From Oscillospiraceae bacterium (GTDB taxonomy: Bacteria > Bacillota > Clostridia > Oscillospirales > Oscillospiraceae): a stretch of DNA of 64,000 nucleotides. The notes beneath the pieces are model-generated. The model was not told the DNA's origin and did not search any database. It saw only the letters and a program-made list of their open reading frames with translations. The translations under genes and the position numbers were made by a program. Positions 51,494 through 59,783 of the stretch are shown in pieces. Positions within the stretch are counted from its first letter, which is position 1. Every line of letters starts with the position of its first letter. The stretch is from positions 40,522-104,521 of the forward strand of contig JAETQF010000013.1 of the NCBI GenBank assembly GCA_021770845.1, given 5' to 3'.

Positions 51494-53590
51494 ATGGGCA
51501 GCGGAAACGAAATCCTGGATATGTACATCTATGAAACCGGCACTCTGCTGGAGCAGCTGGAAACCATCGTGCTGGAGGCGGAAAAGGCGGATACCTTCTC
51601 CCAGGAGAACGTAAACGAGATCTTCCGCATCATGCACACCATCAAGGGCTCCTCCGCCATGATGGAGTTCGACTCCCTCACCACGGTGGCCCACCGGATT
51701 GAGGATATGTTCTTCATCATCCGGGAGGGAACCATGGACGTGGTGAAGGAGGAGGATCGCCCGGCGCTGTTCGACGTGGTGTTCCAGTCCATCGACTTCT
51801 TCCGGGGCGAGGTCGAGAAGGTGGAGTCCGGCGAACCTCTTGATAAAGATATCGACAGTTTCATGGCAAATATTAATACCCTGATCTCTAAAATTAAGGG
51901 GGAGGAACCGGCCGAGCCCGAGCCCGCCCCGGCGGCGGCCGCCAGCGCGGCCTCCCCCGCCGCGCCCGCGCCCGAGCCCGTTTCCGCCGCCGGCTTCCCC
52001 TTCGGCCTCCAGGTCAATTTTGAGGAGGGCTGCGGCATGGAGAGCCTGCGGGCTTTCATGCTGGTCACCTCCGTCAGGGACGTGTGCGAGGAGACGGACT
52101 TCACCTTTGATCCCCCCGATGTGGAGACGAACTCCGCCACCTCGGAAACCATCATCGAGCACGGCTTCCATATGATGTTCCGCTCCGCCCAGGCCCGGGA
52201 GAGCGCCGTGGCCGTGATCAAGAGCGCCGGCTCCGTCCAGGGCTACCAGTCCTACGACTGCCCCGCCCCGGAGCCCGAGCCCAGCGCAGCGTCTCCCGCC
52301 GCGGCCGCCGCCCAGCCCGTCTCCAACGCGGCCGCCCCCGCCGCCGCTCCGGCCAAGACCGCCCCGGCCCCCGCCGCGGCCGCCGCCCAGCAGCAGCAAC
52401 AGCACCCCAAGGAGACCCTGATCAGCGTCAACCTGTCCAAGCTGGATCAGCTGTCCGCCGTGGTGGGCGAGATCGTCATCACCGAGTCCATGGTGACCTC
52501 CTCCCCCGACCTGAAGGGGCTCAACCTGGACGCTTTCTCCAAGTCCGCCCGCCAGCTGCGCAAGCTCACCGACGAGCTCCAGGACGTGTCCATGTCCCTG
52601 CGCATGGTGCCCGTGTCCAGCGTGTTCCAGAAGATGACCCGTATCGTGCGGGACATGACCAAGAAGCTCAACCGCCCCTGCAAGCTCACCCTGGTGGGGG
52701 AGAACACCGAGGTTGACAAGACCATCGTGGACAACATCGGCGACCCCATCATGCACATGGTGCGCAACTCCATGGATCACGGCATTGAGGAGACCCAGGA
52801 AGAGCGCATCGCCGCCGGCAAGGATCCCGTGGGCGAGATCCTCCTGTCCGCCCGGGACACCGGCAGCGAGGTTATCATTGAGATCATCGACGACGGCCGG
52901 GGCGTCAACGACGAGGCCGTGCTGGCCAAGGCCATCCGCCAGGGCATTGCCTCCCCCGACGTGGACTACAGCCACAAGGAGATCCTCAACTTCCTGCTGG
53001 CCCCCGGCTTCTCCACCAACACCGAGGTCACCGAGTTCTCCGGCCGCGGCGTGGGCATGGACGTGGTGAAGCGGGGCGTGGAGGAGCTGGGCGGCTCCGT
53101 GTCCATCTCCAGCGAGCTGGGCAAGGGCATGACCACCACCATCCGCATCCCTCTGACCATGGCCATCATGGACGGCATGGAGGTGTCCGTGGGCAACTCC
53201 ATCTTCACCATTCCCATCAACAACATCCTGTCCACCATGAAGCTCTCCAGGGGAGACGTGATCCACGACTCCAGCCAGGGGGAGATCATCAAGGTGCAGG
53301 GCAACTTCTACCCCATCGTCCGGGCCCGGGATCTGTACCAGCTCCAGGACGGCTGCACAGAGGTGGAGGACGGCGTGCTGCTCTGGCTTGAGGCGGGGGA
53401 TCACTCCTACTGCCTGTTTGTGGATGAGCTGCTGGGCCAGCAGCAGGTGGTGGTGAAGCAGCTGCCCGCCTATGTGAACAGCTTCAACGTAAAGAGCTAT
53501 GGCATCAACGGCTGTACCCTGCGCAGCGACGGCAGCATCAGCATCATCCTGGACGTGGCCAGCCTGTACACGGCCTCCCGGGGTAAGTGA
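51494..53590 (+). CDS. cheA: chemotaxis histidine kinase CheA
   Basis: A 698-residue kinase that phosphorylates CheY and CheB in response to receptors. P1/Hpt domain (1-110) with His48 in RIMHTIKGSSAMMEF. An Ala/Pro/Glu linker (about 135-160) leads to a P2-like domain (about 165-250), then a second Ala/Pro/Gln linker. P3 dimerisation (about 305-370) and P4 kinase (about 370-555: NSMDHGIE, IIDDGRGV, FSGRGVGMDVVK) follow. P5 CheW-like domain lies at about 560-695. ATG 51494 is used; an upstream GTG adds four residues. Expressed from a sigma-D promoter, first of cheA-cheW-cheR-cheB. Confidence 0.96.
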   Translation: MGSGNEILDMYIYETGTLLEQLETIVLEAEKADTFSQENVNEIFRIMHTIKGSSAMMEFDSLTTVAHRIEDMFFIIREGTMDVVKEEDRPALFDVVFQSIDFFRGEVEKVESGEPLDKDIDSFMANINTLISKIKGEEPAEPEPAPAAAASAASPAAPAPEPVSAAGFPFGLQVNFEEGCGMESLRAFMLVTSVRDVCEETDFTFDPPDVETNSATSETIIEHGFHMMFRSAQARESAVAVIKSAGSVQGYQSYDCPAPEPEPSAASPAAAAAQPVSNAAAPAAAPAKTAPAPAAAAAQQQQQHPKETLISVNLSKLDQLSAVVGEIVITESMVTSSPDLKGLNLDAFSKSARQLRKLTDELQDVSMSLRMVPVSSVFQKMTRIVRDMTKKLNRPCKLTLVGENTEVDKTIVDNIGDPIMHMVRNSMDHGIEETQEERIAAGKDPVGEILLSARDTGSEVIIEIIDDGRGVNDEAVLAKAIRQGIASPDVDYSHKEILNFLLAPGFSTNTEVTEFSGRGVGMDVVKRGVEELGGSVSISSELGKGMTTTIRIPLTMAIMDGMEVSVGNSIFTIPINNILSTMKLSRGDVIHDSSQGEIIKVQGNFYPIVRARDLYQLQDGCTEVEDGVLLWLEAGDHSYCLFVDELLGQQQVVVKQLPAYVNSFNVKSYGINGCTLRSDGSISIILDVASLYTASRGK

Positions 53591-53619
53591 GCCCGATTTG
53601 GGAACAAGGAGAGAAAAGC

Positions 53620-54102
53620 ATGAGCAACGAAGTCATGTTCGCCCGTGAGGACGAGTTGGAGGCCCTGAACGTAGCCGACGACGGCGTGGACTCCCAGAAA
53701 TACCTTATTTTCATGGCCGCCCACCTGAAGCTGGGCGTCATCGCCGAGGACGTGGTGGAGATCCTGAACAACCAGGTCATCACCTATCTGCCCATGGTGC
53801 CCGACTTTATCCGGGGCATCATCAATATGCGCGGCCAGATGATCCCCATCTTGGACATCTGCTCCCGGATGGGCCTGCCCTCCCGGGAGGACGACAGCCT
53901 GGTGGTGGTGATCAACCTGGGCGACGTGCAGCTGGGCATCCTGGTGGACGGCGTGGATCAGATGCTGGACATTCCCAAGACCAACATCCACCCCCTCCCC
54001 GCCAACAGCGCCCAGCTCCTGGTGTCCGGTATGTGCTCCCTGCCCGATGGATCGGGCACCATGATGGTGCTGGACTGCGAGCAGCTCCTGCCCCATGATT
54101 AA
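53620..54102 (+). CDS. cheW: chemotaxis coupling protein CheW
   Basis: A 160-residue CheW domain linking receptors to CheA. After a short acidic start, it shows QKYLIFMAAHLKLGVIAEDVVEIL, ITYLPMVPDFIRGIINMRGQMIPILDI and VVVINLGDVQLGILVDGVDQML, the standard CheW beta-barrel motifs including the conserved RG in GIINMRGQ. Start ATG 53620 has AAGGAG 8 bases upstream. It lies 29 bases after cheA, and its end overlaps cheR by 8 bases. Confidence 0.95.
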   Translation: MSNEVMFAREDELEALNVADDGVDSQKYLIFMAAHLKLGVIAEDVVEILNNQVITYLPMVPDFIRGIINMRGQMIPILDICSRMGLPSREDDSLVVVINLGDVQLGILVDGVDQMLDIPKTNIHPLPANSAQLLVSGMCSLPDGSGTMMVLDCEQLLPHD

Positions 54103-54934
54103 CCCGGGGAAGGGGGACGGCGGCTCCTTTTCCGCCATGACCATCTCGGACAACGATTTCAACCGGCTGGCCAAATTTATTCAGACAAACTACGGCATCG
54201 ACCTGACCCAGAAGCGCCAGCTCATCACCGGGCGGCTGTCCAACCCGCTGAAGCAGCGGGGCTATACCAGCTTCTCCGACTTTGTGAACCAGGTCATTCA
54301 AACCAAGGACAACGACCTGATCACCCTGCTGCTGGATAAGCTCACCACCAACTACACCTTCTTCATGCGGGAGAAGGAGCACCTGGATCTGTTCTGCCAG
54401 AAGATCATCCCCGACATCGTCCAGCGCCACCAGCGGGACAAAACCCTGGCCATCTGGAGCGCGGGCTGCTCCACCGGGGAGGAGCCCTACAACATCACCA
54501 TGTTCCTGTTCGACTACCTGGGGCCCCAGGCCGGTCAGTGGGACACCCGGCTGCTGGCCACCGACATCTCCAACCGGGCCATGACCGCCGCCAAAAAGGG
54601 CGTGTACGAGCTGCCGGACACCATCCCCCCGGACTGGAAGAAGAAGTATTTTGTCAAGCAGCCCGACGGCCACTACCAGGTGGCCCCCAAGGTGCGGGAC
54701 AACGTGATCTTCCAGCCCTTCAACCTGATGGATCCCATCCATTTCCGCCGGAAGTTCGACGTGATCTTCTGCCGGAACGTGATGATCTATTTCGATCAGC
54801 CCACCAAGGACGCCCTGGTTCAGCGGTTCTACGACGCCACCGTCCCCGGCGGTTACCTGCTCATCAGCAAGTCGGAGAACCTGAGCACCAATACCCCTTA
54901 CCGGCGTTTGGCTCCGTCCACCTTCCAGAAATAA
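54095..54934 (+). CDS. cheR: chemotaxis protein methyltransferase CheR
   Basis: A 279-residue S-adenosylmethionine-dependent methyltransferase for receptor glutamates. The N-terminal helical domain (about 15-85: DFNRLAKFIQTNYGIDL, TNYTFFMREKEHL) is followed by the SAM-binding domain with AIWSAGCSTGEEPYNITMFL, LLATDISNRAM, VIFCRNVMIYFD and PGGYLLISKSENL. The start at 54095 overlaps cheW. An internal ATG at 54137 (MTISDNDFN), at the conserved domain boundary, is an alternative; neither has a good ribosome-binding site. A hairpin lies between this gene and cheB. Confidence 0.94.
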   Translation: MINPGKGDGGSFSAMTISDNDFNRLAKFIQTNYGIDLTQKRQLITGRLSNPLKQRGYTSFSDFVNQVIQTKDNDLITLLLDKLTTNYTFFMREKEHLDLFCQKIIPDIVQRHQRDKTLAIWSAGCSTGEEPYNITMFLFDYLGPQAGQWDTRLLATDISNRAMTAAKKGVYELPDTIPPDWKKKYFVKQPDGHYQVAPKVRDNVIFQPFNLMDPIHFRRKFDVIFCRNVMIYFDQPTKDALVQRFYDATVPGGYLLISKSENLSTNTPYRRLAPSTFQK

Positions 54935-54944
54935 CGCTGATCAG

Positions 54945-54976
54945 CCGGGCCGATCCATACACACCGATCGGCCCGG
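54945..54976 (+). terminator. hairpin between cheR and cheB, possible attenuator
   Basis: Perfect 11-base arms CCGGGCCGATC / GATCGGCCCGG (54945-54955 and 54966-54976), 10-base loop, followed by TACCCTTTC. The T-run is poor, so partial termination or RNA processing is more likely than a full stop. It may set cheB level below cheR. Confidence 0.5.
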
Positions 54977-55006
54977 TACCCTTTCAAACAGGAGGATCTT
55001 TTTCCT

Positions 55007-56071
55007 ATGACTATCCCTGTCAGCCAAAGCAAAATCCGCGTCATGGTGGTGGATGACTCCATGGTGGCCCGGAGCCTGATCATCAAGGGCCTGTCCGCCC
55101 ATCCCCGGCTGGAGGTGGTGGGCTACGCCATCAACACCCTGGACGCCAGGAACAAAATCCCCCAGTACAAGCCGGACGTCATCACCATGGACGTGGAAAT
55201 GCCCGGGCAGAGCGGCATCGACTTCCTCAAGGAGTACCTGCCCACCCACCCCATTCCCGTCATCCTGGTCTCCTCCCTGAACCTGAAGGTGTTCGACGCC
55301 CTGGCCGTGGGCGCGGTGGACTTTGTGCGCAAGCCGGACGATCACGGCACCAGCGAAACCACCTTCCTGGCCGCCCTGGCCCAGAAGGTGGTCATGGCCG
55401 CCTCCGCCCGGGTGCGCACCTCCGCGCCGGGAGCGGGCCTGAAGCCCGCCGTTCCCGCCGGCCCCATCCCCAAGCTGGGCGCCGCCCCCGCCCTGGATCG
55501 GGTGGTCATCGGGCTGGGCGCCTCCACCGGCGGCACCGAGGCCACCCTGGAGGTGATGAAGCGGCTCCCCGCCGACATCCCCCCCATGGTTATCGTCCAG
55601 CATATGCCCCCCGGCTTCACCAAGATGTACGCCGAGCGCCTGAATCGCCTGTGCGCCATGGAGGTGCGGGAGGCTCAGAGCGGCGACGAGCTGCACCGGG
55701 GCCTGGCCCTCATCGCCCCCGCCGACCTCCAGTGCCGGGTGGTGCGCATCGGCACCCGGTACACCGTCAACTGTACCCCCGGGGAGAAGGTCAGCGGCCA
55801 CCGCCCCTCGGTGGACGCCATGTTCTACTCCATGGCGGAGACCGTCACCTGCAAGATGGTGGGCATCATCATGACCGGCATGGGCCAGGACGGCGCCCAC
55901 GGCCTGCTGGAAATGCGCAAGAAGGGGGCCTACACCATCGGTCAGGACAAGGAGTCCTCCGTGGTGTACGGTATGCCCGGCGTGGCCCAGAACATCGGGG
56001 CCGTCATGATCCAGGCCTCCTGTGAAAACGTGGCCAGCGTGCTGCTGCGGCACCTGAAAACGCTGGGCTGA
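55007..56071 (+). CDS. cheB: protein-glutamate methylesterase/glutaminase CheB
   Basis: A 354-residue two-domain enzyme that removes receptor methyl groups. REC domain 1-125: RVMVVDDSMVARS, phospho-acceptor Asp62 (ITMDVEMPGQSGI), VRKPDD. A Pro/Ala linker (about 140-165) precedes the methylesterase domain with catalytic Ser in GLGASTGGTEA, His in VQHMPPGFTKMYA and Asp in TGMGQDGAHG. The start has AGGAGG upstream of ATG 55007. Last of the che genes here; no cheY, cheC or cheD is present in the window. A terminator follows. Confidence 0.96.
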   Translation: MTIPVSQSKIRVMVVDDSMVARSLIIKGLSAHPRLEVVGYAINTLDARNKIPQYKPDVITMDVEMPGQSGIDFLKEYLPTHPIPVILVSSLNLKVFDALAVGAVDFVRKPDDHGTSETTFLAALAQKVVMAASARVRTSAPGAGLKPAVPAGPIPKLGAAPALDRVVIGLGASTGGTEATLEVMKRLPADIPPMVIVQHMPPGFTKMYAERLNRLCAMEVREAQSGDELHRGLALIAPADLQCRVVRIGTRYTVNCTPGEKVSGHRPSVDAMFYSMAETVTCKMVGIIMTGMGQDGAHGLLEMRKKGAYTIGQDKESSVVYGMPGVAQNIGAVMIQASCENVASVLLRHLKTLG

Positions 56072-56094
56072 CCTCCATTCCCATGTTTTTCCTG

Positions 56095-56131
56095 CCCGGG
56101 ATCTCTGAAAAGAGACCCCGGGCTCTCTTTT
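56095..56131 (+). terminator. intrinsic terminator of the che operon
   Basis: Stem CCCGGGATCTCT / AGAGACCCCGGG (one mismatch; 56095-56106 with 56111-56122), loop GAAA, followed by CTCTCTTTTT. Confidence 0.87.
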
Positions 56132-56207
56132 TCGCCCTTTTTAGGCCGTTTTTTCCACCTTTCCGCCCTGGGAACCCTCCCTCGCAAAAGAAATTTCCTA
56201 CTTTTTC

Positions 56208-56234
56208 TTATGTCCCTGCCAATTTTGCCGATAT
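56208..56234 (+). promoter_or_regulatory. sigma-D type promoter for flgM
   Basis: Perfect -10 GCCGATAT (56227-56234); a weak -35 (TTAT, 56208-56211) lies 15 bases upstream. It fits sigma-D control of flgM as in B. subtilis, giving feedback on the sigma factor FlgM inhibits. Confidence 0.7.
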
Positions 56235-56286
56235 AAGTAATGAGACAGCATCAACTGAAACGGATATTGAAAAGGATGTGAGTACT

Positions 56287-56595
56287 GTGCTGACCTCGTC
56301 CGGTTATGGCGCAATTTCTCCTATCGCCCCGCGGAAGGTCTACCGGACCCCCGCCGGGCGTGACAGCCGCGCCCAGTCTGCCCAGAGCGGCAGCAATTAC
56401 GACAGCGTGACCCTCTCCGGATCCGGCCAGGACAACCGGTTTATGGGGCTTGTGAGCAAGCTCTCCCAGGAGGTGCGCACCGCCACCACCACCGGCGATA
56501 TCACCGCCCTGCGCCAGCAGGTGGCCGATCACACCTATGTCCCCGATCCCATGGCCATCGCCGCCCGGATCCTGCGGCTGGGGGAGGGCCTGTAA
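56287..56595 (+). CDS. flgM: anti-sigma-28 (sigma-D) factor FlgM
   Basis: A 102-residue protein. The N-terminal half is disordered and Ser/Gly-rich (TPAGRDSRAQSAQSGSNYDSVTLSG). The C-terminal sigma-binding helices are DNRFMGLVSKLSQEVRT, ITALRQQVADHTYVPDPMAIAARIL, typical of FlgM. It holds sigma-D inactive until the hook is complete. The start is GTG 56287 with AAAGG about 11 bases upstream; an earlier GTG (56278) is too close to that site. The stop overlaps the flgN start (TAATG). Confidence 0.92.
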   Translation: MLTSSGYGAISPIAPRKVYRTPAGRDSRAQSAQSGSNYDSVTLSGSGQDNRFMGLVSKLSQEVRTATTTGDITALRQQVADHTYVPDPMAIAARILRLGEGL

Positions 56596-57071
56596 TGGAG
56601 CAGCTTCACCTGTCCTACCTGAAGCTGCTGGAGGAGCTCAGCTCCAGCCTGGATCGCCTGGCCCAGCTGGCCCAGGAGAAGGCCGCCGCCGTCCGGGCGG
56701 ACGACCTCATCGCCCTGGACGAAGTGCTCAAGCAGGAGCAGGCCATGACCCTGAACCTGCGGGGCCTGGAGCTGAGGCGGCTCAAGCTGGTGGGCCAGCT
56801 GGGGCTGGATAAGGTTCCCCTGGACGAGCTGGAGGGGCGCTGCCCCCCGGAGCTGGCCGACAGGGCCCGGAGCACCGTGGACGCCCTGCGGAGCAGCTAC
56901 ACCATCTACCGGAGCTGCGCGGACATGGCCCGCGCCCTGCTGGAGCTGAACCTCCACCAGATCGAGAAGGTGATCACCGCCTCCGGCGTGGATCCCGCGG
57001 TGGCCGCCTCCGGTTACGAGGCCCCCGGCGTGGAGCCCCCCAAACAGATGAAAACAGACTTCCGCGCCTGA
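56595..57071 (+). CDS. flgN: flagellar export chaperone FlgN
   Basis: A 158-residue, almost entirely helical protein with FlgN-type features: a long amphipathic N-terminal helix (LKLLEELSSSLDRLAQLAQEKAAAV), ALDEVLKQEQAMTLNLRGLELRRLKL, and a C-terminal LRSSYTIYRSCADMARALLELNLHQIEK helix. It binds FlgK and FlgL and escorts them to the export gate. The genes for those two clients follow at once. The ATG overlaps the flgM stop, so the two are translationally coupled. Confidence 0.88.
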   Translation: MEQLHLSYLKLLEELSSSLDRLAQLAQEKAAAVRADDLIALDEVLKQEQAMTLNLRGLELRRLKLVGQLGLDKVPLDELEGRCPPELADRARSTVDALRSSYTIYRSCADMARALLELNLHQIEKVITASGVDPAVAASGYEAPGVEPPKQMKTDFRA

Positions 57072-57107
57072 GTCCGCGGAGAGCAGCATGGATAAGGAGT
57101 AATTGCT

Positions 57108-59765
57108 ATGGGTACGCTTGGCACCTTTGATTCCTTCACCACGGCGCGGCTGGGCATCTACGCCGCCCAGCACGGCCTGCGGGTGACGGGCAACAACATT
57201 TCCAACATCAACACCGCGGGCTACACCCGCCAGCGGGTGGATCAGGTGAGCTTCAAAACCGGCGGCAACGACCGCTACGCCTCCTTCCTGGAGCGGCACA
57301 TCGGCAGCGGCGCCCTGGTGTCCGGCATCAACCAGATCCGGGATCCCTATCTGGACATCCGCTACCGCAACACCTCCTCCAGCACCGCCTATTACGACAC
57401 CAAGCTCAGCGGCCTGCAGGAGATCGCCTCCATTCTGGACGAGGTGGGCAAGGGCGGCAGCGCCGCCGACGGCACCGACGGCGACGGCCTGCTGTACGCC
57501 CAGCTCCAGGATCTGATGAAGCAGCTGCGGGCCTACGGCGCCAGCCCCACCTCCGACAACAACACCCTGGTTCGCACTGCGGCGGAAACCCTCACCATGA
57601 TGTTCCGCAACTATGCCGGCCGGCTGGAGCAGGTGCGGCTGGACACGGAGAAGGATCTGAAGGCCAACGTGGAGGGGGCCAATGAGGTTCTCCGGAACAT
57701 CCGGGATCTGAACAAGTCCATCCGGGACGCGGAGCTCCACGGCGACAAGGCCCTGGAGCTGCGGGACGAGCGCAACCGCCAGATCGACGCTTTGTCCGAG
57801 TATATGCACATCAAGGTGGAGTACACCATGGAGGACGTGGGCGCGGGCATCCAGGTGGAGAAGCTCACCATCTCCCTGGCCAACGACAACCCGGATCCCA
57901 AGGTGGACACGGACACCTCCGTGCTGGTGGACGGCCTGTACGCCACCCAGCTGTCCATCCCGGAGGAGAAGCCTTACCTCAACCCCTATATCATCCCCAG
58001 CGCGGATGATATTCAGAATATTCCTAATGTTGAAGCACTGAAGGGCTATCTGTTTTTACAAGAAGTGGATCCAAACAACCTACCGGATGGTTATAAGAAC
58101 ACTGATGTTGTCACCATTGACTGGACTAACCCGGACGGCACCGTTGTCAAAATCGATGTTGTCGGCACCAACGACCCCGCCGCCGAGGGAGTCCTCATGC
58201 GGAAGAACGACAACTACACCATCCAGCTGGGCAAGCTGCTGGACGTGAGGGGCGAGGAGTGGAAAAGCTCCAAGTCCACTTGGACGGAGGTTCAGGGCAA
58301 AGAGGTTCTCACCAACGCAAAATTTGAAATTTCGGTCAGCGGCAAGAACCTTAAAATTGGTGATGAATTTAAAATAAAGGGTAAGCTTTTCAAGGTTGGC
58401 GATCCTCCTGATGGAAATGTTCCGTTTGCTACTGTTCAGGATGACGGCCTATTTGCCGACCTTGTTATGAAGGAGCTCGCGGCATCCGGTGATTATGGAA
58501 ACTATGCTATCACCTCAGATGCCAACGGCAACATTATCTTCACTGCAAATACCCAGGGCAAAATTGACCCTGCTGACTGGCCTTCCTTGGAGATCAAAGA
58601 TCCCGACAACACCGGGTGGCTTACGGCAGGCAATATGACCTGTACCGACCCTGGCGTGAAATATGAAAAGCCCGACAACCCCCAGCCTCCCGAGGGCACC
58701 GAAACCGACCCCGTCACCGGCAACAAAGTCACCACCGCCTACAGGGAGGTGGAGGGCAAGTGGTACCGGGTCACCATTGAGACGGAGCACACCCGGGAGG
58801 TGGTTCTGGACGACAACGACCTCTACGGCTCCCTCCAGGCCCAGCGGGAGATGCTCACCGAGGAGGGCGAGTTCTCCACCGCCGACGACATCACCATCGA
58901 CGAGAACGCCAAAACCAAGCGGGGCATCCCCTACTACCAAAAGTCCTTCGACCTGCTGGCCCAGCAGATCGCCAAGAGCTTCAACGAGCTCAACCAGGGC
59001 TATATGCTGAACCAGAAGGGGAACTACGTGGACAAGGACGGCACAGAGCTTGAGCTGGCCGGTAAACCCGTTTCCAAGTATGAAGGGCTGACTACCGAGC
59101 AGAAGGATGCCCTGATTGCTGATGACTGTGTCTTGAAAGATGAAAACGGCAACAACATTTTGGATGACAACGGTGCCCCCATCCCCGATCTGGAGCGTTG
59201 GCTGGACGCCAAGGGCGCGGTCAAGATGGGCGGCCCCCTGTTCAGCAACAGCAACGACGGCGACGAAACCGACGGCATCACCGCCTCCAACATCGACATC
59301 GCCAACGGCTGGAGCTCCGGCAAGTGGATGGTGATTCCCAAGTTCGAGGTGCTGTTCCCCGACGACGAGAATCCCGACGGCAGCATAGAAGACACCACCC
59401 AGCCCAAAAACATCAACCACATGATCTCCCTCATGGATGCCAAGCTGGTGTACGACCCCAGGGACATCGACCCGGACGCCGTGGGCAACAACCTGTTCAC
59501 CGGCTCCTTCAACGATATGTTCAGCAACATGATGAGCGTGCAGGCCAAGGACGCCAAGGCCACCAACATCGCCCTCAACAACGACTACACCACCCTGGTT
59601 GCCCTGGACAGCAGCCGCGAGGGCGTGTCCGGCGTGGATCTCAACGACGAGGCCATGAACATGATGCAGTACCAGAAGGCCATGAACGCCGCCATGCGTC
59701 TGATGACCGCCATCGACGAGGCCCTTGACCGGCTGATCAACAACACCGGCATCGCCGGACGCTAA
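57108..59765 (+). CDS. flgK: flagellar hook-associated protein FlgK (HAP1)
   Basis: An 885-residue junction protein between hook and filament. The N-terminal signature is LGIYAAQHGLRVTGNNISNINTAGYTRQRV, and the C-terminal coiled-coil signature is GVSGVDLNDEAMNMMQYQKAMNAAMRLMTAIDEALDRL. It is much longer than Salmonella FlgK (547) because of a large central insert. Two internal stretches (about 58000-58690 and 59040-59170) are visibly AT-richer and use different codons from the flanks, matching surface-exposed D2/D3-type domains. RBS AAGGAG before ATG 57108. Confidence 0.95.
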   Translation: MGTLGTFDSFTTARLGIYAAQHGLRVTGNNISNINTAGYTRQRVDQVSFKTGGNDRYASFLERHIGSGALVSGINQIRDPYLDIRYRNTSSSTAYYDTKLSGLQEIASILDEVGKGGSAADGTDGDGLLYAQLQDLMKQLRAYGASPTSDNNTLVRTAAETLTMMFRNYAGRLEQVRLDTEKDLKANVEGANEVLRNIRDLNKSIRDAELHGDKALELRDERNRQIDALSEYMHIKVEYTMEDVGAGIQVEKLTISLANDNPDPKVDTDTSVLVDGLYATQLSIPEEKPYLNPYIIPSADDIQNIPNVEALKGYLFLQEVDPNNLPDGYKNTDVVTIDWTNPDGTVVKIDVVGTNDPAAEGVLMRKNDNYTIQLGKLLDVRGEEWKSSKSTWTEVQGKEVLTNAKFEISVSGKNLKIGDEFKIKGKLFKVGDPPDGNVPFATVQDDGLFADLVMKELAASGDYGNYAITSDANGNIIFTANTQGKIDPADWPSLEIKDPDNTGWLTAGNMTCTDPGVKYEKPDNPQPPEGTETDPVTGNKVTTAYREVEGKWYRVTIETEHTREVVLDDNDLYGSLQAQREMLTEEGEFSTADDITIDENAKTKRGIPYYQKSFDLLAQQIAKSFNELNQGYMLNQKGNYVDKDGTELELAGKPVSKYEGLTTEQKDALIADDCVLKDENGNNILDDNGAPIPDLERWLDAKGAVKMGGPLFSNSNDGDETDGITASNIDIANGWSSGKWMVIPKFEVLFPDDENPDGSIEDTTQPKNINHMISLMDAKLVYDPRDIDPDAVGNNLFTGSFNDMFSNMMSVQAKDAKATNIALNNDYTTLVALDSSREGVSGVDLNDEAMNMMQYQKAMNAAMRLMTAIDEALDRLINNTGIAGR

Positions 59766-59783
59766 GCAAGGAGGTAAGGCACA

